Origin: CAYQQU01 sp964419545
GTDB lineage: Bacteria; Bacteroidota; Bacteroidia; Chitinophagales; Saprospiraceae
DNA length: 30,104 nt
Assembly: GCA_964419545.1 (NCBI GenBank)
Contig: CAYQQU010000067.1
Span: forward strand, 1-30,104
Direction of reading: 5' to 3'
Shown here piece by piece: positions 23,471 to 30,104 of the stretch. Every line of letters begins with the position of its first letter. Within the stretch, counting starts at the first letter, position 1. The translations under genes and the position numbers were made by a program. A model generated the notes under the pieces. It did no database searches. It saw nothing but the letters and a program-made list of their open reading frames with translations, and was not told the DNA's origin.

Positions 23471-24580
23471 TCAAGCCCCGTACCGAACATCCGTAACGGC
23501 CAATTTGAGCCATTTAAAATCACCGGTATCCAGTTCCCAGGTCACTTCGCAGTTTTGGGGTACGGGAATGCCGTCGAAATTTGCGTAATCCAGCACCTCG
23601 ATCGACCAGGTTTGCAGGCTGTACTCGCCTTTCTGTTCGTAATAGCGACGGGCGGAAAAATGCGTCACCTGCCCGGCCTGGTTAAAGGTAAAAAGGCCGG
23701 CAACCTCCTGGCCGGCCCAGCGCAGGGTAGCCCGGGCCCGGTTTTCGTCGACGGCTTCCCACCGGATGTCATTGCTCAGGGCAGCCGTGGGCAGCCAGAC
23801 GATCTCGCCCAGGAAGCGCAGCAGCGACCCCTGATCGATCTCCTCACCTGCGGCGTCGGCAATGGTAAAGGCCGACAATAAGCGAATCAGCATGTTGCCG
23901 CGTCCGTCCAGGTATTTATCCCGACCGGCGATGTGCAACCAGGGCGCGGCGCGAATGCGGGCGCGCCAGACGAAGGCGGGAGGATGAATGGAGAAAACCT
24001 GTTCGGCCGTAAAGGGCATCCACTTGCCATCCGGCCGGGTGCGCAGAGCACCGCGCTGTTGGAGATGGGCGGTGCGGATGGCAGGTTTTCCGACGATCTG
24101 CGATTGAAGCAGCCAGCGCCGGACAGCCGGCGGCAGGGTTTCCGGGATGTTGCGGATGACGGGCGGCGAACCGGCTTCTTCCGCAGCGGTCAGCAGCCGC
24201 TCTACATCGCCGGCCGCCAGCCGAGCAAAGCGCCATTCCGCAGCGCCGGCCAGCGCGACGAGGAGGATCAGGATATTGGCGACCGTCCCGGCTTTGGCGT
24301 CCGGCCAGTACAGTACGATCAGCACCTGCGAGAGCACGCTCCCTGCGATCGCCCAGGCCCACCACTCGCCCCTGCGCAGGAAAAACAGGACCGCGCAGAC
24401 GATGAAGAGCAATGCCGCCAGCAGCCATCCCCCTCCCAGCACTTTGGCGAGGGATCCCGAAAGCGGAAAGACGGCCTTTCCGGATAAAGAAGGCGCCGCC
24501 CAAAGATTCCAGGCTTTCGCCATACCCAGCGTGTGGATCAGCCCGTGTAGCAATAAGAGCATTACGAAAAGTATACGCAT
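23471..24580 (-). CDS. DUF6544 family membrane protein
   Basis: 369 residues from ATG 24580. The N-terminal third is membrane-embedded: hydrophobic segments at about 2-18, 42-66, 70-90 and 95-115 (for example WLLAALLFIVCAVLFFLRRG). The C-terminal two thirds carry the pattern I associate with DUF6544: LPPAVRRWLLQSQIVGKPAI, the hydrophobic ligand-like pocket strands QRGALRTRPDGKWMPFTAEQ and FVWRARIRAAPWLHIAGRDK, and IVWLPTAALSNDIRWEAVDE. The function is unknown. In-frame ATGs at 24613 and 24631 would add 11 or 17 mainly hydrophilic residues; the later one is preferred because the membrane segment follows directly. It lies between glgE-GNAT and the fusion gene on the opposite strand. Confidence 0.75.
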   Translation of the reverse strand: MRILFVMLLLLHGLIHTLGMAKAWNLWAAPSLSGKAVFPLSGSLAKVLGGGWLLAALLFIVCAVLFFLRRGEWWAWAIAGSVLSQVLIVLYWPDAKAGTVANILILLVALAGAAEWRFARLAAGDVERLLTAAEEAGSPPVIRNIPETLPPAVRRWLLQSQIVGKPAIRTAHLQQRGALRTRPDGKWMPFTAEQVFSIHPPAFVWRARIRAAPWLHIAGRDKYLDGRGNMLIRLLSAFTIADAAGEEIDQGSLLRFLGEIVWLPTAALSNDIRWEAVDENRARATLRWAGQEVAGLFTFNQAGQVTHFSARRYYEQKGEYSLQTWSIEVLDYANFDGIPVPQNCEVTWELDTGDFKWLKLAVTDVRYGA

Positions 24581-24822
24581 AGCTACCGCGTTTTTCAACT
24601 CAACTTTACGCATCCGGGGGTTCAGAACCAATGATTTTTGTTAGCCCGGCTCGGCAAGCGCCTATCCGCAACCGTACGTCACCGCACTGAACAATTTACT
24701 GATCGACACCCAGCGATGGACGCCAAATTAATTGACCGACCTGCTTCATTCCCTCCCACATTTTTGTATCTTTTCCACAGCCCTTTTTTGATTCCGTAAA
24801 CGAAGGAAAACACACACCAAAA

Positions 24823-27800
24823 ATGACGGGAAACAACCAGGAACAAACCCTTTGGTATAAAGACGCCATCATTTACGCCCTTCACGTACGATCCTTTTAT
24901 GACAGCGACGCCAACGGCATCGGGGATTTCGAAGGACTGGTCCAGAAGCTGGACTACCTCGAAGACCTGGGCGTCAACTGCATTTCGCTGCTCCCTTTCT
25001 ATGAGTCTCCCCTCAAAGACGACGGTTATGACATCGCCGACTACCTGGCTATTCATCCCGATTACGGCGACCGCCAGCAGTTCGAGCACTTCCTCATGGA
25101 GGCCCACCGGCGCGGCATCCGGGTCATCATCGACCTGATCGTCAACCACACCTCCACCCAGCACGAGTGGTTCCAGCGGGCGCGCCGGGCCGCTCCCGGG
25201 ACGCCGGAACGCGATTACTACATCTGGAGCGACTCGCCCGAAAAATACGCCGAAGCAGAGATCATTTTCAGCGACTACGAAACTTCCAACTGGGAGTGGG
25301 ACAACGTCGCCAAAGCCTACTACTGGCACCGCTTTTACAGCCACCAGGCCGACCTCAACTACGAGAATGAACAGGTGCACCAGGAAATGCGCAAGATCAT
25401 CGACTTCTGGTTCGAGCTGGGCGTCGACGGCCTGCGCCTCACCTCGGCCATGTTCATGCACCGCGAACCCGGCACCAATTGCGAGAACCTGCCCCAGGTG
25501 CACCAGCATCTGCGCGAATGGCGCAGCTATCTCGACCGCCGGCACCCCGGGAAGATCATGCTCGCAGAAACCAATCTCTGGCCCGAGGAGGCCGCCCAGT
25601 ACTTCGGCGAGGGCGACGAGTGCCATATGAACTACCATTTTCCCCTGCTGCCCCGTCTCTACATGGGTTTGCAAACCGAAGACCGCTACCCCATCATCGA
25701 TATCCTCGAACAGACGCCGCCCATCCCCGATTCCTGCCAGTGGGCCCTTTTCCTGCGCAACCACGACGACCTGATGCTGTCGATGGTCACCGAAGAGGAA
25801 CGGGATTACCTCTACAAAGTATTCGCCCAGGACCACGGCGCCAAGATCAACGAAGGCATCCGCCGCCGCCTGGCCCCCCTGCTCGGCAACGACCGCCGCA
25901 AGATCGAGCTGCTCAACAGCCTGCTCTTCAGCCTGCCCGGCACGCCCGTCGTCTACTACGGCGACGAAATCGGCATGGGCGACAACATCTACCTCGGCGA
26001 CCGCAACGGCGTGCGCACCCCCATGCAGTGGAACAGCGACCGCAACGCCGGCTTTTCCACCGCCAACCCTCAGAAGCTCTTTCTGCCCGTCATCCAGGAC
26101 CCCCTCTACCGCTACGAAGCCGTCAACGTGGAGCTCCAGAACCGCAACCCCTCCTCCCTGCTGTGGTGGATGAAGAACATCATCGCCATGCGCAAGCGGC
26201 TGAAGGCTTTCAGCCACGGCAGCATCGAGTTTCTGGACCCCGTCAACGGCAAAGTGCTGGCGTTCGTGCGCACCTACGAAGGCGAGAGCATCCTGGTGAT
26301 CGGCAACCTGTCCAAGTTTTCGCAGTCGGTCGCCCTCGATCTCCGCCGCTTTGCCGGTATTCGCCCGGTCGAGATCTTCAGCCAGAATAAATTTCACGAG
26401 ATCACCGAGGCGCCCTATCGCTTTACCCTGGGGCCGTACGGATACTTCTGGTGCCTGCTGGAAGCCGGCGAAGAAACAGTGGACGGACCGCAGGAGCGCA
26501 TCATTCCCGAGCTGGAAAGCCCGGTGCCCTGGGATCGCTTTTTCGAGGATTACTCCACCAAGCGCGCTTTCGAGAAGCGCGTCCTGCCGGGTTACCTGCC
26601 CATCTGCCGGTGGTTCGGCGGCAAGTCGCGCAAAGCGGTCAGCTTCGAGGTCATCCGCTTCCCCAAGGTGGCCGTCAACGAGATCGCCGCTTTCCTCCTC
26701 CATATCCAAATCCGGTATACCGACGGGCTGCCCGAGACCTACTCCCTGCCCGTCATTCTCGTGACCAATGCCGAGCGGATGGTCCGGTACCTCAAGAACG
26801 AAACGCGAAGCGTCATCTGCTACCTCAAAACGCCCGACCGCGAAGGCATCCTGATCGACGCCATCTACGACGAAGAGTTCCGCAACGAGTTATTCTGGCT
26901 CATCAAAAACAACCAAACCGTGCCGGTCAAGGCCGGCCGCCTCCATTTCGAGCCGGGAAAGATCCTGGAGGAGCTGACCGTAGAAAAAGAAGACATCTCC
27001 AGCGAAGTGCTGCGGGTCGAACAAAGCAACACTTCGGTCATTTACAACCATCAGTTTTTCTTTAAAATCTACCGCAAGCTCGACACCGACATCAACCCCG
27101 ACCTGGAGCTGGTCCGCTTCCTTTCCGAACGCACCGATTTCCGCAACGCGCCCCGCTACGGCGGCGGCATTCAGTTTGAAGACCTGCAGGCCAAGACCTA
27201 CACCATCATGGGGCTGCTGCAAAACAAAATACCGAACCAGGGGGAAGCCTGGACGACCATGCTCGAAGCCCTGAGCCGCTATTACGAGCAGGTGCTGACC
27301 AAGGTAGAACGCAAGGCGCCCGCCCCGGAGCTGGTGCGCCGGCCCCGCATGCACTTCGAAGACGCCCCGGAACGCCTGCAAACGCTCATCGGCAGCGTCA
27401 CTTACGAGCGCGTCGTACTGCTCGCCCAACGCACCGCCGAAATGCACATCGCGCTGGCCAGCGACCAGGACGATCCGGAATTCGCTCCCGAGCGCTTCAC
27501 CCAGCACTATCAGCGTTCCATCTACTCGGGCCACCGCAAGCTCGTCACCGAAAAGCTCAACGCCCTGCAGCACCGCTGCCACGAGCTGCCGCCGCATATT
27601 TCCGAAGAAGCCCTGCAAATCATCGATAAGCGCGAAGAGATCCTGGCCGCTTTCAGCGAAGTTTACAGCCGCAAGATCGAGGCCGCCAAAACGCGGGTCC
27701 ACGGCGATTACCACCTCGCCCAGGTGTTGTTCAACGGGCGTGACTTTTTCATCATCGACTTCGAGGGCGAACCCATGTACAGCATCGGCGAGCGACGCCT

Positions 27801-28155
27801 CAAGCGCACGCCCTTCAAGGACGTAGCCGGCATGATCCGTTCTTTTCACTACGCCGCCTACGGCCAGCTGGTGCTCAACCAGAATTACCGGAACGAAGAC
27901 ATGCCGTTCCTGGAAGCCTGGGCCCAGCAATGGTTCCATTACGTGAGCCAGTTTTTCTTGACCGCTTACCTCGAACACACCGAAGGACAAAGCTTTGTGC
28001 CTGCCGACGAAGCGAGTATGCGCCTACTGTTGCGCACTTACATCCTGGAAAAAGCCATTTACGAGGTAGGCTACGAGATGAACGCCCGGCCCGAATGGCT
28101 GCGCATTCCGGTGCGCGGGGTGCTCTATGCTATGGAAGAGCACTTTTCGGGCTGA
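24823..28155 (+). CDS. TreS-maltokinase (Pep2) fusion with altered TreS active site
   Basis: 1110 residues. The N-terminal half (about 1-550) is a trehalose synthase GH13 domain: GIGDFEGLVQKLDYLEDLGV, SPLKDDGYDIADY, DLIVNHTSTQHEWF, acid/base Glu249 in MLAETNLWPEE, Asp315 in FLRNHDDL, YYGDEIGMGDN. The nucleophile position, normally GFRLDAV, reads GLRLTSA: Thr207 (codon ACC, 25441-25443) replaces the catalytic Asp. The C-terminal half (about 570-1110) is a maltokinase: CRWFGGKSRK, EQSNTSVIYN, FFFKIYRKL (ATP site), and catalytic RVHGDYHLAQVLF with IIDFEGEP, all intact. Expected reactions are trehalose to maltose (TreS) and maltose to maltose 1-phosphate (Pep2); the first is doubtful here. It is preceded by an AT-rich leader and a TATCTTTT box (24767-24774), one base off consensus. 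It feeds GlgE at 20858. Confidence 0.94.
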   Translation: MTGNNQEQTLWYKDAIIYALHVRSFYDSDANGIGDFEGLVQKLDYLEDLGVNCISLLPFYESPLKDDGYDIADYLAIHPDYGDRQQFEHFLMEAHRRGIRVIIDLIVNHTSTQHEWFQRARRAAPGTPERDYYIWSDSPEKYAEAEIIFSDYETSNWEWDNVAKAYYWHRFYSHQADLNYENEQVHQEMRKIIDFWFELGVDGLRLTSAMFMHREPGTNCENLPQVHQHLREWRSYLDRRHPGKIMLAETNLWPEEAAQYFGEGDECHMNYHFPLLPRLYMGLQTEDRYPIIDILEQTPPIPDSCQWALFLRNHDDLMLSMVTEEERDYLYKVFAQDHGAKINEGIRRRLAPLLGNDRRKIELLNSLLFSLPGTPVVYYGDEIGMGDNIYLGDRNGVRTPMQWNSDRNAGFSTANPQKLFLPVIQDPLYRYEAVNVELQNRNPSSLLWWMKNIIAMRKRLKAFSHGSIEFLDPVNGKVLAFVRTYEGESILVIGNLSKFSQSVALDLRRFAGIRPVEIFSQNKFHEITEAPYRFTLGPYGYFWCLLEAGEETVDGPQERIIPELESPVPWDRFFEDYSTKRAFEKRVLPGYLPICRWFGGKSRKAVSFEVIRFPKVAVNEIAAFLLHIQIRYTDGLPETYSLPVILVTNAERMVRYLKNETRSVICYLKTPDREGILIDAIYDEEFRNELFWLIKNNQTVPVKAGRLHFEPGKILEELTVEKEDISSEVLRVEQSNTSVIYNHQFFFKIYRKLDTDINPDLELVRFLSERTDFRNAPRYGGGIQFEDLQAKTYTIMGLLQNKIPNQGEAWTTMLEALSRYYEQVLTKVERKAPAPELVRRPRMHFEDAPERLQTLIGSVTYERVVLLAQRTAEMHIALASDQDDPEFAPERFTQHYQRSIYSGHRKLVTEKLNALQHRCHELPPHISEEALQIIDKREEILAAFSEVYSRKIEAAKTRVHGDYHLAQVLFNGRDFFIIDFEGEPMYSIGERRLKRTPFKDVAGMIRSFHYAAYGQLVLNQNYRNEDMPFLEAWAQQWFHYVSQFFLTAYLEHTEGQSFVPADEASMRLLLRTYILEKAIYEVGYEMNARPEWLRIPVRGVLYAMEEHFSG

Positions 28156-28166
28156 ACGACCTTCCT

Positions 28167-29018
28167 TTATTTGTCGTGCTTTGGGGGCGCCAGCTCGTAG
28201 GTAAGCGAGCGCAGGTGGTCCAGCAACTGCTGGCGATCGCGGATGGTAGCCAGCTCCGAGAAAGGCACGGGATCGCCGATGGTCACCCGCAGGTCGCGCC
28301 CCATCTTGTTGCGCACCTCGTTGAGCAGCAGGCTGAGCCGCAGGTTCTGGCTGAACTGGCTGACGATCTGGAAAAGGCGGCTGTTCTGACCGTGCATATA
28401 TATGGGCACCACGGTGCAGCGGGTTTGCTGGATCAGTTTCGCGACGAAGCGCTTCCACTCCAGGTCTTGCGCCGCCCCCCAGAAACGGGGCGCCGTAGCG
28501 ACGCCGCCCGCCGGGAAGATGCCCAGCGCTTCGCCGGCCTGGAGGTGGGACAAGGCCGCCCGCCGGGTTTGGATATTGGTTTGCAGCGCCGCTTTGGTCT
28601 CGCGGAAATCAACCGGCAGCAAATAGGGCATCAGCATTTCCTCCCGGCAGAGCACCTCGTTGACCAACACCCGGAACTGCGGGCGGATACGCGAGATGAG
28701 GTATCCCAGAATCAAACCGTCGACCACCCCGAAAGGATGGTTGGCCAGGAATACGACCGGCCCCTCGCGCGGAACCTTGTTCAGCTGATTTTCATCGTAC
28801 AAAACCCCTACCTCCAACTTGCCCAGCACGGCCTCCCATACCTCGGACGGCGCGGGGGCATCGGCTTTGACCTGCGTATAGAGCTTCTCCAGCCGCCGCC
28901 GGCCGGTGAGCCACTCCATCGTAGCGACCACCATCCTTCTGAGCAAGGGATCACCCGGCGACAAATAGGTGAGTTTTGCTTTGTTTTTTTTCTTTTGCTT
29001 TTTTTGGTTATGGACCAT
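28167..29018 (-). CDS. PlsC-type glycerolipid acyltransferase (putative)
   Basis: 283 residues. The acyltransferase motifs are the HxxxxD block in LANHPFGVVDGL (93-100), EEMLMPYLLPVDF, and the second block GIFPAGG (166-172, here in place of FPEGxR). VVPIYMHGQN is motif IV-like. The N-terminus is highly basic (KKQKKKNKAKL) and may bind the membrane surface. This pattern fits the branch of lysophospholipid or lyso-ornithine-lipid acyltransferases often annotated as putative hemolysins. The acceptor is uncertain. It converges on the TreS fusion gene 11 bp away. Upstream (from 29019) it meets the full MITE-like copy 2, which starts 28 bp before its ATG and so may carry or disrupt its promoter. 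Confidence 0.85.
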   Translation of the reverse strand: MVHNQKKQKKKNKAKLTYLSPGDPLLRRMVVATMEWLTGRRRLEKLYTQVKADAPAPSEVWEAVLGKLEVGVLYDENQLNKVPREGPVVFLANHPFGVVDGLILGYLISRIRPQFRVLVNEVLCREEMLMPYLLPVDFRETKAALQTNIQTRRAALSHLQAGEALGIFPAGGVATAPRFWGAAQDLEWKRFVAKLIQQTRCTVVPIYMHGQNSRLFQIVSQFSQNLRLSLLLNEVRNKMGRDLRVTIGDPVPFSELATIRDRQQLLDHLRSLTYELAPPKHDK

Positions 29019-29046
29019 AATAGTTATTCAAAATTGCGCAACTGCC

Positions 29047-29219
29047 TAACCCGGATTATTCATGGGTTCTTCGTCATGACGGTTGACAGGCTTGCGTTCG
29101 CGCAGGAGGGCGACACGCAGGCGTATCCTCAGATACGGTGAGTATCGGCCGACGAGCAAACGCAAGAATGGCGGCCAGTTTGGCTTCGCAATAGATTAAC
29201 CCATGAATAATCCGGGTTA
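29047..29219. repeat. MITE-like element, full copy 2 (173 bp)
   Basis: The terminal inverted repeats are exact over 22 bp (29047-29068 and 29198-29219; outermost 20 bases TAACCCGGATTATTCATGGG). The interior shares long identical blocks with copy 1 (4851-4997), for example GACGGTTGACAGGCTTGCGT and CAGTTTGGCTTCGCAATAGA. It has an inner stem (CTTGCGTTCG with CGAGCAAACGCAAG) and a smaller GTATCCTCAGATAC hairpin. Open frames through it are short and differ between copies, so it is not coding. Confidence 0.85.
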
Positions 29220-29510
29220 AGTCAATATAACTATTTTTTGCACCCTCGCCACCGGTAGGTAACAATTTTATCAAAAATAATCCGTCATCACGCAATAAAT
29301 AAAAACACCGAGCTTGACATAAATTGCGATATCCACGACATTTGCTTTTTTATCAGCAATCGACTCATGGCGCCACGCCAAAATAACGGTCTGAATTTCA
29401 ACCCTGAATCACCGGCCGCTTTCCCTGAACTGAAAGCATTTCCCGAGAGGCCAGAACAAATATTTTTCCGGGTTTCACTAAAATAACCTGCAATATTAAA
29501 ATCAATTTTG

Positions 29511-29518
29511 TACCTTTG
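29511..29518 (+). promoter_or_regulatory. Orphan Bacteroidota -7 box
   Basis: TACCTTTG is an exact TAnnTTTG match pointing right, but no gene follows within the window. A start near 29522 would give an RNA whose first structure is the hairpin at 29551-29579. Confidence 0.4.
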
Positions 29519-29550
29519 AATTTAATTTATGTAAAAGGGATAATTTTTTT

Positions 29551-29579
29551 CCAGCCGGTTCCTTTATTAAGCCGGTTGG
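29551..29579 (+). other. 10-bp hairpin downstream of the orphan promoter box
   Basis: CCAGCCGGTT (29551-29560) pairs with AGCCGGTTGG (29570-29579) with two G-T pairs, around a 9-base loop. No T-run follows, so it is not a simple terminator. It could be part of a leader RNA. Confidence 0.4.
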
Positions 29580-29714
29580 CTTACTGAAAGTTTGCCCGTA
29601 GACAGCCATTTCGGCTCCAGGAGCTGGGTTTTCGCTTCATAAGCGTTATTCCCAAAAGGCTTAGACACACACCACCCCAACCCAGGTATAATCGCCTGAT
29701 TAAGAGCGTATTTT

Positions 29715-29846
29715 GAGCTTGCTTTGATTGCAGATCAACAGATTGCGTAAGATAAAATGTTCATTTTTCCGGCAAATTTCCGTTTTATCTTTTTACCAGC
29801 TCTCCAACCTGTTGATTTCCATGAAAAACCCGCTCGGAACAAGCTC
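29715..29846. repeat. Nested palindrome of about 132 bp
   Basis: Three nested pairs of inverted arms: GAGCTTG (29715-29721) with CAAGCTC (29840-29846); ATCAACAGATTG (29734-29745) with CAACCTGTTGAT (29805-29816, one mismatch); and AAGATAAAA (from 29749) with TTTTATCTT (29783-29791). It resembles the other gap-filling palindromes in design. Confidence 0.5.
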
Positions 29847-30104
29847 TAACAACCTCTTTTTTGCTGATTAGAATTGGCAATGCGCAAAAAAACTAAATTG
29901 ACGCCCGGTACTCGGTATTCCGCGCTTTTGGAGTTTGTTATTAAGCCAACTCCCCCGGTTTGTTTTGCAAACGACTTTTTTTGCGCTCGGCGCCCAAGCC
30001 TAACCCGCTGATTATCAGACTAAAGCCAAGAAAACTGGACAAGCCCGGGCATTTACGGCCCGTCTGTCGCAAGTAAAAATTGATTATTATTTTTTACAGC
30101 ATAC

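Larger units (their letters stand above)
29220..30104. other. Long AT-rich non-coding tail of the window
   Basis: No gene was recognised in these 885 bases on either strand. The longest plausible frame with ATG (29880-30011, 43 residues) has no recognisable features. The region holds an orphan promoter box (29511-29518), a hairpin (29551-29579) and a nested palindrome (29715-29846). It may be the long upstream region of a gene starting beyond the right edge. Confidence 0.6.

Noticed and set aside
24679..26709. Open minus-strand frame of 676 codons
   Set aside because: It lies antisense to the conserved TreS domain and shows low-complexity Val/Gly/Asp-rich sequence typical of shadows.
27930..29141. 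Open plus-strand frame of 403 codons across the TreS end, the acyltransferase gene and the repeat
   Set aside because: It is antisense to the PlsC-type gene with its NHPFGVVD and FPAGG motifs, and runs into a repeat element.
29074..29295. Minus-strand frame of 73 codons
   Set aside because: It lies mostly within MITE-like copy 2, and the corresponding frame in copy 1 is not preserved.
29880..30011. Plus-strand ORF of 43 codons (begins MRKKTKLTPG)
   Set aside because: No promoter box directly upstream, no recognisable motif and a base composition like the surrounding non-coding DNA.

Overview
The window looks like chromosomal DNA of a free-living Bacteroidota, most likely a Saprospiria/Lewinella-type bacterium. 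The reasons are: promoter boxes of the Bacteroidota form TAnnTTTG lie just upstream of several genes; Shine-Dalgarno sequences are largely absent; there are a secreted lamin-tail-domain protein, small outer-membrane barrels, a UvrA of Bacteroidota type and DUF6702/DUF6544 proteins; and GC-rich genes alternate with AT-rich, palindrome-loaded gaps. The species assignment is inference. No phage, plasmid, CRISPR array, tRNA or rRNA was seen.

Layout. 1-1900 (-): 5' part of a large secreted lamin-tail-domain protein, running off the left edge. 2217-4667 (+): HupE/UreJ-like membrane protein, DUF6702 protein, YidD and HemB. 4668-5085: two repeat elements and a terminator. 5086-5667 (-) and 6135-8990 (+): an ECF sigma factor diverging from uvrA across a palindrome-bearing gap. 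9008-12236: di-heme cytochrome c peroxidase lipoprotein (-), fabG and a lipoprotein (+), a small winged-helix regulator (-). 12531-14747: membrane-anchored papain-like protease with DUF4384 (+), converging on an outer-membrane barrel (-) across a heptad-repeat hairpin. 14890-17218: D-threonine aldolase/D-serine dehydratase-like enzyme (+), then a universal stress protein and a cysteine-less thioredoxin-fold protein (-). 17219-17587: a divergent regulatory region with four Crp/Fnr-type dyads and a probable small RNA. 17588-19779 (-): a histidine kinase and OmpR-type regulator separated by a long palindrome. 20084-28155: a barrel protein, then the GlgE alpha-glucan block (GlgE, GNAT, DUF6544 protein on the opposite strand, TreS-maltokinase fusion). 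28167-29018 (-): a PlsC-type acyltransferase. 29019-30104: non-coding, with a MITE-like repeat, an orphan promoter box and palindromes.

How the genes work together. GlgE and the TreS-Pep2 fusion form the core of the trehalose/maltose-1-phosphate route to alpha-glucan. The TreS half, however, has Thr where the GH13 catalytic Asp should be, so the fusion may act as a maltokinase with a non-catalytic TreS scaffold. The stress-protein pair and the candidate small RNA appear to share one Crp/Fnr-type regulator: each divergent promoter carries two dyads at the same spacing (23 bp centre to centre; the proximal one about 37 bp upstream of the -7 box). A MITE-like family with ends AACCCGGATTATTCATGGG occurs as two full copies, one miniature and one solo end, and several unrelated long palindromes fill other gaps.
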